A stretch of 64,000 nt of DNA, from the NCBI GenBank assembly GCA_046329515.1, contig JAXLUM010000002.1, positions 1,116,001-1,180,000 of the forward strand. The letters are read 5' to 3'. The notes under the pieces are model-generated. The model searched no databases. It saw only the letters and a list, made by a program, of their open reading frames with translations, and was not told where the DNA came from. Both the position numbers and the translations under genes were made by a program. The DNA is from Bog-950 sp046329515. Lineage in GTDB: Bacteria > Bacteroidota > Bacteroidia > Chitinophagales > LD1. This document shows positions 42,421-50,292 of this stretch, piece by piece (positions within the stretch are counted from its first letter, which is position 1; the number at the start of each line of letters is the position of its first letter).

Positions 42421-45400
42421 ATGGCAAAAAAGAATGACAAAAAAGGCCTGAAGGTAGACCGTCTCTATACCCGCGAAGGAGTTAGTGTTTACGACCTTGT
42501 TGAATACGACCTGCGCAGCAGTGTTATACGTAACCCTAAAGGTGACGCCGTATTCGAAATGTATAATGTAGAGGTGCCTAAAGGCTGGAGCCAGGTGGCT
42601 ACCGATATTCTTGCCCAAAAGTATTTCCGCAAAGCGGGTGTACCGCAGCCTGATGGTTCATTAGGTGGAGAGCGTAGCATTAAGCAGGTAGTGCATCGCT
42701 TGGCCGATTGTTGGCGTAGCTGGGGCGAAAAGTACGGGTACTTTGCCTCTAAGAAAGATGCTGATGCGTTTTACGATGAAATAGCGTATAGCTTATTAAC
42801 CCAAATGGCAGCGCCTAACAGTCCGCAGTGGTTTAATACCGGCCTGTATACTGCTTATGGTATTAAGGGTAAGCCACAGGGCCACTACTTTGTAAACCCT
42901 GATACAGGTGTGCTGGAACAAAGCACCAGCGCTTACGAGCGCCCTCAGCCACATGCCTGCTTTATATTAAGTGTAGATGATGACTTAGTGAACGGCGGCG
43001 GTATTATGGACCTATGGATGCGCGAAGCGCGTATCTTCAAATACGGTTCAGGTGTAGGTACTAACTTCAGCAACATACGTGGCGAAGGCGAAAGGCTTTC
43101 AGGCGGCGGCACTTCAAGCGGCTTAATGAGCTTCCTTAAAATAGGTGATGCCTCAGCCGGCGCTATTAAGAGTGGCGGTACAACCCGCCGTGCAGCCAAA
43201 ATGGTTTGCTTAGACCTTGACCACCCTGAAGTAATTGACTTCATTGAATGGAAAATGAAGGAAGAGGATAAAGTAGCGGCGCTTATTGCTGCCGGTTACG
43301 ATAGCCACTACGAAGGGGAAGCTTACCGCACGGTTAGCGGCCAAAACAGTAACAACAGTGTGCGTGTGCCTAACAGCTTCTTCCACGCTTTACAAAATGG
43401 CGAAAACTGGAACCTGCTTGCCCGTACCGATAAGCACGTTATGCGCAGCATACCTGCAAAAGATATGTGGGACCTTGTAGCCAAAGCCGCATGGCGTTGT
43501 GCTGACCCCGGTGTGCAGTTTGATTCTACTATTAATGAATGGCATACTTGCCCTGAGGACGGCCCTATACGCGCCAGCAACCCTTGCAGCGAGTATATGT
43601 TCCTGGATAATACAGCCTGTAACCTGGCTTCATTTAACCTGCGTAAATTCTTTAATGAAAAAACGCTTGAGTTTGATGTAAACGGTTTTGAGCACATGAG
43701 CCGTGTGTGGACTGTAGTGCTTGAAATTTCTGTATTAATGGCGCAGTTCCCTTCTAAAGAGGTTGCGCAGTTATCATACGAATTCCGCACCCTTGGTTTG
43801 GGTTATGCTAACCTGGGTAGCGTGCTAATGGTTAGCGGCATACCTTACGATAGCAATGAGGCCCGCGCAATTGGCGGCGCTATTACCGCTATTATGACCG
43901 GTATTGCTTACAAAACATCAGCAGAAATGGCTTCAGTGCTTGGTACCTTTGCCGGTTACGAGCGCAACAAAAAGCACATGCTGCGTGTAATGCGCAACCA
44001 CCGCCTGGCCGCTTACAACAGCCCTGCCAGCAGCTACGAAGGTTTAGAAGTTAAGCCTGTAGGTATTGACCCTAAATATTGCCCTGCCTATTTATTAGAA
44101 GCTGCCACCACCAGTTGGGATGAGGCTTTACAAATGGGTGAGAAATACGGCTACCGCAACGCGCAAACCACCGTTATTGCCCCAACAGGTACTATCGGCC
44201 TGTTAATGGATTGCGATACTACCGGTGTTGAGCCTGACTTTGCTTTAGTGAAGTTTAAGAAGCTAAGCGGCGGCGGTTACTTTAAAATTGTAAACGAAAG
44301 CGTACCACCTGCCTTAGAAAACATGGGCTACACCCCTGAGCAGATTGATGCTATTATTAAATACGCTAAAGGCCACGCAAGCTTAAACGGTTGCCCTAAC
44401 GTTAACCCCGATACGCTGCGTGCTAAAGGTTTTAACGCGCTTGACCTTGAAAAGATAGAAGCACAATTACCGGGTGCATTTGATATTACCTTTGCCTTTA
44501 ATGCATGGACGTTGGGCGAAGAAACTATGCAACGCCTTGGTTTTAATGCCGACCAATACAAGAGCCCTGCCTTTAACCTGTTGCGTGAGTTAGGTTACAG
44601 CAAAACCGAAATTGAAGCAGCTAACGAATACGTTTGCGGTACTATGACGGTGGAAGGCGCTCCATACTTAAAAGACGAGCACCTGCCTGTGTTTGACTGC
44701 GCTAACAAGTGCGGCGTTAAAGGTGTGCGTTACATACACCCGCATGGCCACATACGTATGATGGCCGGTGTGCAGCCTTTTATTAGCGGCGCTATAAGCA
44801 AAACCATTAACCTGCCTAACGAGGCTACGGTTACTGATATACAGGAGTGCTACGAACTAAGCTGGAGCCTGGGCTTAAAAGCCAATGCGCTTTACCGCGA
44901 CGGATGCAAAATGAGCCAGCCGCTTAGCAACAAAAAAGACGAAGAGAAAGAAGATACCAAGAAAACTGAAACAGCTACTGCTGCAGCCCCTGCGGAAACA
45001 GCGCAGCCGGATGTTTTCAGCAAGTTAACGCCTGAGCAGGTGTTGGAAGCTGCCCGCATTTTAATGCAGGAAAGTACCGATACCAACTTTATGCGCGAGT
45101 TGAGCCGCATTGTGGAGCGTAAGAAACTGCCGCACAAGCGCCGTGGCTTTACGCAAAAAGCAAAAATTGGCGGCCAAACCGTGTTTGTGCGCACCGGCGA
45201 ATACGATGACGGCACATTGGGTGAAATCTTCGTGGATATGCACAAAGAAGGCGCAAGCTTCCGCAGCTTAATGAACTGCTTTGCCATAAGCGTTTCAATA
45301 GGCCTGCAGTACGGCGTGCCTTTAGAAGAGTTCATGAACAAGTTTACGTTTACGCGCTTTGAGCCAAGCGGCATGGTAGACCATCCGAATATTAAGAACG

Positions 45401-45792
45401 CCTCTTCAGTGGTGGACTACATCTTCCGATTGTTGGCCTTTGAATACCTTGGCCGTACGGACCTTGTGCACGTTACCCCAAGCGAGTTAGCCCTGCGCAG
45501 CCAGCCTACCAGCGACTTAACTACCGATATAAGCGACGAGCCTATTGAAACCAAGCCCGTTAGTAACCACCCCGAAATGAAGGAAACCCCTAAGCCAACG
45601 GCTAAGAAGGAAACTGAAATGAAGGTGGAGAAGAAACTGAGCCTGGCTAACAACAGCATGAGCGCCTTTAACAAAGCTGCCGGCGAAATGATGGGCGATG
45701 CTCCTCCGTGCAGTGTATGCGGAAACATTACCATACGCAGCGGCACCTGCTACAAGTGCATTAACTGCGGCAACAGCATGGGCTGCAGCTAG
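42421..45792 (+). CDS. nrdJ: B12-dependent class II ribonucleotide reductase
   Basis: 1123 residues. Reduces ribonucleotides to deoxyribonucleotides using adenosylcobalamin, so it works with or without oxygen. Motifs: HACFILSV (first redox Cys), GSGVGTNFSNIRGEGE, the radical-site loop NPCSE (Cys389, Glu391) and PTGTIGLLMDCDTTGVEP. A conserved C-terminal part follows after an Ala/Thr/Glu linker (about 840-865), with FSKLTPEQVLEAAR and RRGFTQKAKIGGQTVFVRTG, then a final zinc ribbon CSVCG ... CYKCINCG from Cys1097. Complete. A leader of 436 bases precedes it and an intrinsic terminator follows. Confidence 0.95.
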   Translation: MAKKNDKKGLKVDRLYTREGVSVYDLVEYDLRSSVIRNPKGDAVFEMYNVEVPKGWSQVATDILAQKYFRKAGVPQPDGSLGGERSIKQVVHRLADCWRSWGEKYGYFASKKDADAFYDEIAYSLLTQMAAPNSPQWFNTGLYTAYGIKGKPQGHYFVNPDTGVLEQSTSAYERPQPHACFILSVDDDLVNGGGIMDLWMREARIFKYGSGVGTNFSNIRGEGERLSGGGTSSGLMSFLKIGDASAGAIKSGGTTRRAAKMVCLDLDHPEVIDFIEWKMKEEDKVAALIAAGYDSHYEGEAYRTVSGQNSNNSVRVPNSFFHALQNGENWNLLARTDKHVMRSIPAKDMWDLVAKAAWRCADPGVQFDSTINEWHTCPEDGPIRASNPCSEYMFLDNTACNLASFNLRKFFNEKTLEFDVNGFEHMSRVWTVVLEISVLMAQFPSKEVAQLSYEFRTLGLGYANLGSVLMVSGIPYDSNEARAIGGAITAIMTGIAYKTSAEMASVLGTFAGYERNKKHMLRVMRNHRLAAYNSPASSYEGLEVKPVGIDPKYCPAYLLEAATTSWDEALQMGEKYGYRNAQTTVIAPTGTIGLLMDCDTTGVEPDFALVKFKKLSGGGYFKIVNESVPPALENMGYTPEQIDAIIKYAKGHASLNGCPNVNPDTLRAKGFNALDLEKIEAQLPGAFDITFAFNAWTLGEETMQRLGFNADQYKSPAFNLLRELGYSKTEIEAANEYVCGTMTVEGAPYLKDEHLPVFDCANKCGVKGVRYIHPHGHIRMMAGVQPFISGAISKTINLPNEATVTDIQECYELSWSLGLKANALYRDGCKMSQPLSNKKDEEKEDTKKTETATAAAPAETAQPDVFSKLTPEQVLEAARILMQESTDTNFMRELSRIVERKKLPHKRRGFTQKAKIGGQTVFVRTGEYDDGTLGEIFVDMHKEGASFRSLMNCFAISVSIGLQYGVPLEEFMNKFTFTRFEPSGMVDHPNIKNASSVVDYIFRLLAFEYLGRTDLVHVTPSELALRSQPTSDLTTDISDEPIETKPVSNHPEMKETPKPTAKKETEMKVEKKLSLANNSMSAFNKAAGEMMGDAPPCSVCGNITIRSGTCYKCINCGNSMGCS

Positions 45793-45841
45793 TAAGTGCT
45801 GAGTTTAGAATGTAGAATTCAGAATTAATACAATATAAGGG

Positions 45842-45873
45842 ACGCCCCTCGCCGAAAGGTTGAGGGGCGTTTT
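45842..45873 (+). terminator. Intrinsic terminator of nrdJ
   Basis: ACGCCCCTC (45842-45850) pairs with GAGGGGCGT (45862-45870); the inner loop GCCGAAAGGT can form a GAAA tetraloop stem. T run follows. It lies 17 bases before the Abi-like ATG, so that gene needs its own start of transcription or read-through. Confidence 0.8.
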
Positions 45874-45889
45874 GACTAAAATTGAAATT

Positions 45890-46717
45890 ATGTCAGATTT
45901 AAAATATGCAGAAAAATCACTTTTGGAAGAGCTCTTTGGAATGAAATCCGGGTATGTATTGGATTTTACAGATAGAACTTTTCAAGAGTTTGTACTTGAT
46001 GCAACAGGTATAGATATATTGACTCAACAATATAGTTATCAGTCTAATTCAAAGGCAAATCGACTTAGAGCATTTTGGAAAAGGGAGCCAAACTATTTAG
46101 TTGGAAAACTCATGAAGGCTTTACTTGACTACTGGCTGGACAAGGCGAATGCTGGAATATATGATGCCAATGCGGAAGAAAATCTTTATAAAAGCTGCTT
46201 TAGAATAGTTGAGCGTTTACAAAACGATTCGATAGTCGATAACCTTGATGCATTGAAACCTAATATTGAAGAACGAGACTTCAGTCTATTGGCAAAATCA
46301 ATAAAGGAAAGTGTAGAAAAAAATGAACCAGAGATTGCGATAGATAGGCTGCATACTTTCATGATGAAATATGTGCGCCAGTTGTGTAAAACACACAATT
46401 TGTCAATTGAGAAGGATGAAGCCCTTCACAGTTTATTTGGGAAATATGTCAAGCATCTAAAAAATAATAACTTGATAGAGTCGGAAATGACTGAGAAAAT
46501 ACTGAAGTCATCAATTAGTGTGTTTGATTCATTTAATGATGTAAGAAATAATAAGAGTTTGGCCCATGATAATCCAACCCTGAATTATCAGGAAAGTGTA
46601 TTAATAATAAATAACATTTCAAATGTTGTTAGGTTTATTGAAGCAATAGAAGCCAAACGGATGGTAACCAAAGGAATGGCTATGGAGTCCAACGGATTTG
46701 AGGATTTGCCCTTTTAA
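45890..46717 (+). CDS. Abortive-infection-family protein (Abi C-terminal domain)
   Basis: 275 residues from ATG 45890 (MSDLKYAEKSLLEEL); a TTG at 45860 falls inside the terminator hairpin and is unlikely. The C-terminal third (SISVFDSFNDVRNNKSLAHDNPTLNY followed by a helix with NNISNVVRFIEAI) resembles the Abi_C domain of abortive infection proteins, with the R-N...AHDNP motif that resembles HEPN-like nuclease sites. The middle is helical with several conserved-looking Arg/Lys. No antitoxin or restriction gene is adjacent. The gene is visibly more AT-rich than its neighbours, a sign of recent acquisition. Function in phage defence is inferred from the family only. Confidence 0.7.
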   Translation: MSDLKYAEKSLLEELFGMKSGYVLDFTDRTFQEFVLDATGIDILTQQYSYQSNSKANRLRAFWKREPNYLVGKLMKALLDYWLDKANAGIYDANAEENLYKSCFRIVERLQNDSIVDNLDALKPNIEERDFSLLAKSIKESVEKNEPEIAIDRLHTFMMKYVRQLCKTHNLSIEKDEALHSLFGKYVKHLKNNNLIESEMTEKILKSSISVFDSFNDVRNNKSLAHDNPTLNYQESVLIINNISNVVRFIEAIEAKRMVTKGMAMESNGFEDLPF

Positions 46718-46813
46718 AAAATTTAAATCAATGAAGAGCCCCAATTGGTAATAAATTACCCGCTGGCGCTAGCGTCCGCTCTTGCCAAAACAATATCCTT
46801 TAGCGCCCTTCTT

Positions 46814-46845
46814 TGTCTAGTCTTCGACAGGCTCAGACTGACAAG
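46814..46845 (-). repeat. Left copy of 32-bp inverted repeat flanking GIY-YIG gene
   Basis: This 32-base segment is the exact reverse complement of 47253-47284 (core GTCAGTCTGAGCCTGTCGAA). Its CTTGTCAG end faces the GIY-YIG gene, ten bases from the stop codon. Confidence 0.85.
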
Positions 46846-46854
46846 TGACCTCTA

Positions 46855-47157
46855 TTATTCTGTTGCTTTATTTTTTGAAAGCGCTATTAGGTCGTTCCAG
46901 TTGTTGCGGAACAAGGCTTCCTTCTTCTTGCGGCTCCAGCCCTTTACTTGCTTTTCCCAGGCAATAGCTTGGTTAATGTCCATAAAGTGGTCGTAATGTT
47001 TAAGCACCACAGGCCTTCTGTTGTAGGTATAGCTCTTTACATTATCTCCGGTATTATGTTCCACCAGCCTGCGCTCTAAATCATTAGTAACCCCCGTATA
47101 ATACGTGCCATCCGCACACTGAACGATGTATACAAAATAATTATGGTGCAATTTCAT
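46855..47157 (-). CDS. GIY-YIG nuclease family protein
   Basis: 100 residues holding one GIY-YIG domain and nothing else: YFVYIVQCADGTYYTGVTN at the N-terminus gives the two strand motifs (VYIV, YYTGVT), with catalytic Arg in LERRLVEHN and Glu in IAWEKQVKGWSRKKKEALF. These small stand-alone proteins (UPF0213-like) are common in bacteria and mostly uncharacterised; some cut single-stranded DNA in vitro. A perfect 32-bp inverted repeat brackets the gene and further degenerate copies lie upstream of its start, suggesting the gene and repeats form one unit. Confidence 0.9.
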   Translation of the reverse strand: MKLHHNYFVYIVQCADGTYYTGVTNDLERRLVEHNTGDNVKSYTYNRRPVVLKHYDHFMDINQAIAWEKQVKGWSRKKKEALFRNNWNDLIALSKNKATE

Positions 47158-47219
47158 TTCCTCTAATGTAACCTAAACCAGGGAAACGCCAGCTGCTGTA
47201 AGTGCCTTAATCACCACCT

Positions 47220-47420
47220 GTCAGTCTGAGCATGCCCCCGCTTTAATCACTCCTTGTCAGTCTGAGCCTGTCGAAGACTAGACATCGAAAAACCGAAACG
47301 TGTATGTATTCTACGCTTATAATTAACCTCCCTGTCAGTATGATTCCGAAGCTATCGGGAGTCGAAGACTAGACATCCAAAAACCGAAACCTGTAGGTGT
47401 TCTGCACTCATTATTAATTG
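47220..47420 (+). repeat. Cluster of degenerate repeats upstream of GIY-YIG gene
   Basis: Three units begin with GTCAG(T) at 47220, 47256 and 47334. The second contains the right copy of the perfect inverted repeat (47253-47284) and continues with ACATCGAAAAACCGAAAC; the third keeps GTCGAAGACTAGACATC and AAAAACCGAAAC but has an inserted segment carrying GAAGCTATCGGGA. The first is short and diverges after GTCAGTCTGAGC. The rest of the 332-base gap between the GIY-YIG start and the RRM gene shows no gene. Confidence 0.75.
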
Positions 47421-47436
47421 CCCCATGTTAAAAACA

Positions 47437-47464
47437 AAAAGCCCCTGCATAAGCAAGGGCTTTT
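47437..47464 (-). terminator. Intrinsic terminator of RRM gene
   Basis: AAAAGCCC..TGC (47437-47448) pairs with GCA.GGGCTTTT (47453-47464), with one C/A mismatch and loop ATAA. On the minus strand it is followed by a T run (TTTTTGTTTTT) and lies 26 bases after the RRM stop. Confidence 0.8.
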
Positions 47465-47489
47465 AAATAGTAAAGCTAACAGCTATATA

Positions 47490-47819
47490 CTACCAGCGTT
47501 TTTTGCCGGAGTTAAAATTGCCTCCGCTGCGTTGGTTAAAACCACTGTTGCTGTAGTTGTTGTCGTTGTTACGCGGTGCCCTTGGGCGTGCCTCACTTAC
47601 GGCAATGTTTTGGCCGTCGTAATTAGCAGCGTTTAATTCGGCAAGAGCCTTCTTTGCTGCAGCATCATCGGGCATTTCAACAAAACCAAATCCGCGGCTT
47701 TTGCCCGTTGTTTGGTCGTTAATAATCTTGGCTGAAGTCACTTCGCCGTAAGGGCCGAAAAGTTCTTTCAAATCCTTGCTGTTTATCACAGCAGTCAAAT
47801 TCGCAATGTAAATGGTCAT
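47490..47819 (-). CDS. RRM-domain RNA-binding protein
   Basis: 109 residues. A single RNA recognition motif at 1-80 with RNP2 IYIANL and RNP1 KSRGFGFVEM, the two strands that stack on single-stranded RNA, followed by a Gly/Asn/Arg-rich tail (RNNDNNYSNSGFNQRSGG). Similar proteins in Bacteroidota and cyanobacteria act as RNA chaperones, often cold-responsive; which RNAs it binds is unknown. Terminator at 47437. Confidence 0.92.
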   Translation of the reverse strand: MTIYIANLTAVINSKDLKELFGPYGEVTSAKIINDQTTGKSRGFGFVEMPDDAAAKKALAELNAANYDGQNIAVSEARPRAPRNNDNNYSNSGFNQRSGGNFNSGKKRW

Positions 47820-47956
47820 GTAAAAAATTAAAAATTATAAAATGTGCCTTACAACGGGGGGTAAAAAAGCGGTAGGAGAAAACTTCTTGTAACCTGAATT
47901 GCCGGAGCCGCTGCAAAGATAAGAAAAAAAACCTGTCCGTTTGCGTGCTTGCCGGC

Positions 47957-48163
47957 TTACTTATACTTTTCGTATTCGCCAATTATTTCCCAGCCAATAC
48001 CCTTTATACGGTTGGCCCTTTCCGCATCTTTTTCGCGTTGGCGTTTAAATGCAGGGTTCTCCTCAACCATCTTATGTAAGGCATGGTCCATTTGGTGTTT
48101 CATCAGGTGTAAACCCGCGTGAGAAACTAAATGTGAAGAGGCATGCAAAAGGAATCCGGCCAT
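47957..48163 (-). CDS. Small protein of unknown function
   Basis: 68 residues from ATG 48163 (MAGFLLHASSHLVSHAGLHL). The first half is rich in His, the second half is charged and looks helical (ENPAFKRQREKDAERANRIK, GWEIIGEYEKYK). I recognise no domain. Codon use and the charged tail look coding, and it is not overlapped by another gene, but it could be spurious. A TTG at 48193 would add ten residues. Confidence 0.45.
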   Translation of the reverse strand: MAGFLLHASSHLVSHAGLHLMKHQMDHALHKMVEENPAFKRQREKDAERANRIKGIGWEIIGEYEKYK

Positions 48164-48603
48164 AACCTGGTGTTTTAAAAGGTTAATCAACAACTATGCC
48201 TGTTACCTCCAACGGCTCTTAATTCGCTATCCCTTAATTCCGGTATTTTAAGGACCGCCTTTGATGCGCAAATTGGCTGCGCGGCGGTACTGTTACTTGC
48301 ACATTGCAGGCTTTATTTTTTGACAAAGTGGGTTGTCAGCTGTTGTCAAAAGTAAAAAGTGACAAGTCGTTTAAATTTCGAAAACAAGTATAGAAACTTA
48401 TGGATAGTGAACTATAAGCGGGAATGAGCGATAAATAAAAATGTAGTTGCTACCCATATCAAATCCCTATCATTTATTGTAATGGGTTGGTTTACATCTA
48501 CTAGCAGCGGTTAACAGCTATCAGATTTTAATAAGCGCTATAAAGTTGGTTGGCAGAATGGCCTTCCGAAGGGCAAATTTGTTCATCACAAAAAACTATT
48601 GAC
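48164..48603. other. Intergenic region with no recognised feature
   Basis: 440 bases between the small minus-strand gene and the delta-60-repeat gene. I see several TTGTCA/TGACAA words between 48320 and 48365 and a small GGCCTTCCGAAGGGC hairpin at about 48557, but no gene, RNA or clear promoter box. Confidence 0.4.
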
Positions 48604-50139
48604 ATGATGAAATTTTACCCGCTTTCTTTAGTGCTTACCTTCTTCGCATTAAATGCTTTTGCACAGCAGGGCACACCCGATGCGGCCTTTGATGGCGATG
48701 GATATGTAGTAACCGATTTTCATGGCGGTAATGATTTTGCCTTTGCTATTGCAGCTTACAGCAATGGTGATTTTTTGATAGGTGGCGATGCCGACTCCGC
48801 AGGCGTACGTTTAGCAGCCATAGCCCGTTTTAACAGTAATGGCTCTTACGATAACCAATTAGCTACCACCGGTAGACGCACTATTTATATAAGCGGAGGG
48901 CAGGTAGAAGTTTGGTCATTGGCAACACAAAGCGATGGACGCTTTATTGCGGCTGGCTCTACTGGCGGCCTTGCAAACGCTATGCTTTTCCGCATGAACC
49001 CTAACGGTAGCCTCGACGGCAGCTTTGCGCAAAACGGCGTTTTCTCGCATCAAACCGCAGGTAATGATGTTGAGTATTTAAGTGCTGTTGCATTGCAGAA
49101 CGATGGAAAGATAGTGGCTGCAGGCACAACGGGCATTGGTAATACGCGCGATGTAATTGTGTTTCGCTTTAAAACCGACGGCACATTAGATAGTACTTTT
49201 GGCGGGGATGGTATTGTAGTAGTTGACGCCGGTGCGGCAACTGATTTTGCAAATGCCTTAGCTATTCAGCCCGATGGAAAAATTGTAATTGTTGGCGGCT
49301 CTGCCAATAATATACTGGCTATAAGACTTAACAGCAACGGCAGCCTCGATGCTTCATTTGATACAGATGGCAAGCTGACAATAGACAGGGGATATACTGA
49401 CAATGCAACAGCTGTGGCCTTACAGGGTGATGGCAAAATTGTTATGAGTGGATGGTTATATAATGGTCGCAATGCGGCTGTTGTTTTGCGCCTTAATGAC
49501 AACGGCAGTTTAGATAACACCTTTGGGCAGGCAGGTGTGGTAGATACGGCTATATTGGGAAATGCAGGTTTTTGGGGTCTTGCCCTGCAACCTGATGGCA
49601 AAATTATAGGTGGTGGCCGTGCTTATGATGGCCAGCGAAACACAATGCTTATTGTACGCTTGAATGCTGATGGAAGTTTTGACAACACCTGGGCGCAGAA
49701 TGGAATTTTTTTATCAGCCTTTAATAACGATGATGAAAATGTAACAGCCCTTAGCCTGTTAGCTGACGGACGTTTGGCCGCTTGCGGTTACTTGCGCAAC
49801 AATAGCACCTTTAGTGCGGAAACGACTGTTTTTATAACAGGTGTTAATGTTGGCATTTTAAACTTTGATGCACCCCAGCAAACCATTTTGGTGTATCCTA
49901 ACCCTGTTAAGCAGGCTATGCAATTAGAGTTTGAATTGCAGCGGGAAATTGAACTTAGTATGCAGCTTGTAGACATGCAGGGGAAGGTTGTGCAGCTTTT
50001 AGCCGCTAAGCAAACTTACGCTGCGGGCGAACACAACATTCAGTTGCTACTTTCAGAAAATGCTGCGGCAGGAAACTACTTACTTGTATTACAGTCTGAT
50101 ACCGGCGTAAGAACTGTACGTGTTCAATTGGCAAGATAG
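48604..50139 (+). CDS. Delta-60 repeat protein with T9SS type A sorting domain
   Basis: 511 residues from ATG 48604 (MMKFYPLSLVLTFFALNAFA), which starts a proper signal peptide; the open frame extends further upstream but without signal character. At least six beta-propeller-like units follow, each with a (A/S)LQxDGKIVxxG signature (SDGRFIAAG, NDGKIVAAG, PDGKIVIVG, GDGKIVMSG, PDGKIIGGG, ADGRLAACG) alternating with RxNxNGSLDxxF. The C-terminus has VYPNPVKQAMQLEFE and ends TVRVQLAR, a T9SS type A sorting signal. Expected on the cell surface or secreted; ligand unknown. Confidence 0.85.
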   Translation: MMKFYPLSLVLTFFALNAFAQQGTPDAAFDGDGYVVTDFHGGNDFAFAIAAYSNGDFLIGGDADSAGVRLAAIARFNSNGSYDNQLATTGRRTIYISGGQVEVWSLATQSDGRFIAAGSTGGLANAMLFRMNPNGSLDGSFAQNGVFSHQTAGNDVEYLSAVALQNDGKIVAAGTTGIGNTRDVIVFRFKTDGTLDSTFGGDGIVVVDAGAATDFANALAIQPDGKIVIVGGSANNILAIRLNSNGSLDASFDTDGKLTIDRGYTDNATAVALQGDGKIVMSGWLYNGRNAAVVLRLNDNGSLDNTFGQAGVVDTAILGNAGFWGLALQPDGKIIGGGRAYDGQRNTMLIVRLNADGSFDNTWAQNGIFLSAFNNDDENVTALSLLADGRLAACGYLRNNSTFSAETTVFITGVNVGILNFDAPQQTILVYPNPVKQAMQLEFELQREIELSMQLVDMQGKVVQLLAAKQTYAAGEHNIQLLLSENAAAGNYLLVLQSDTGVRTVRVQLAR

Positions 50140-50292
50140 GGACGTTGCGAAATAGAGCGTTTGAAGAGGCCGGCATTTACTTGAATAATACTTCACACGT
50201 CTTCGGCCTAAGCTAAATCATAGAGCTGCTTGATGTTGGTCAATATAAGGAATAAAGCATAGCAGGAATTTTGTCATATAAACTCAAACTAT

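Noticed and set aside
47719..47982. Minus-strand open frame of 87 codons overlapping the start of the RRM gene.
   Set aside because: It overlaps both the RRM coding region and its upstream sequence in another frame; Phe/Arg/Cys-rich translation without pattern.
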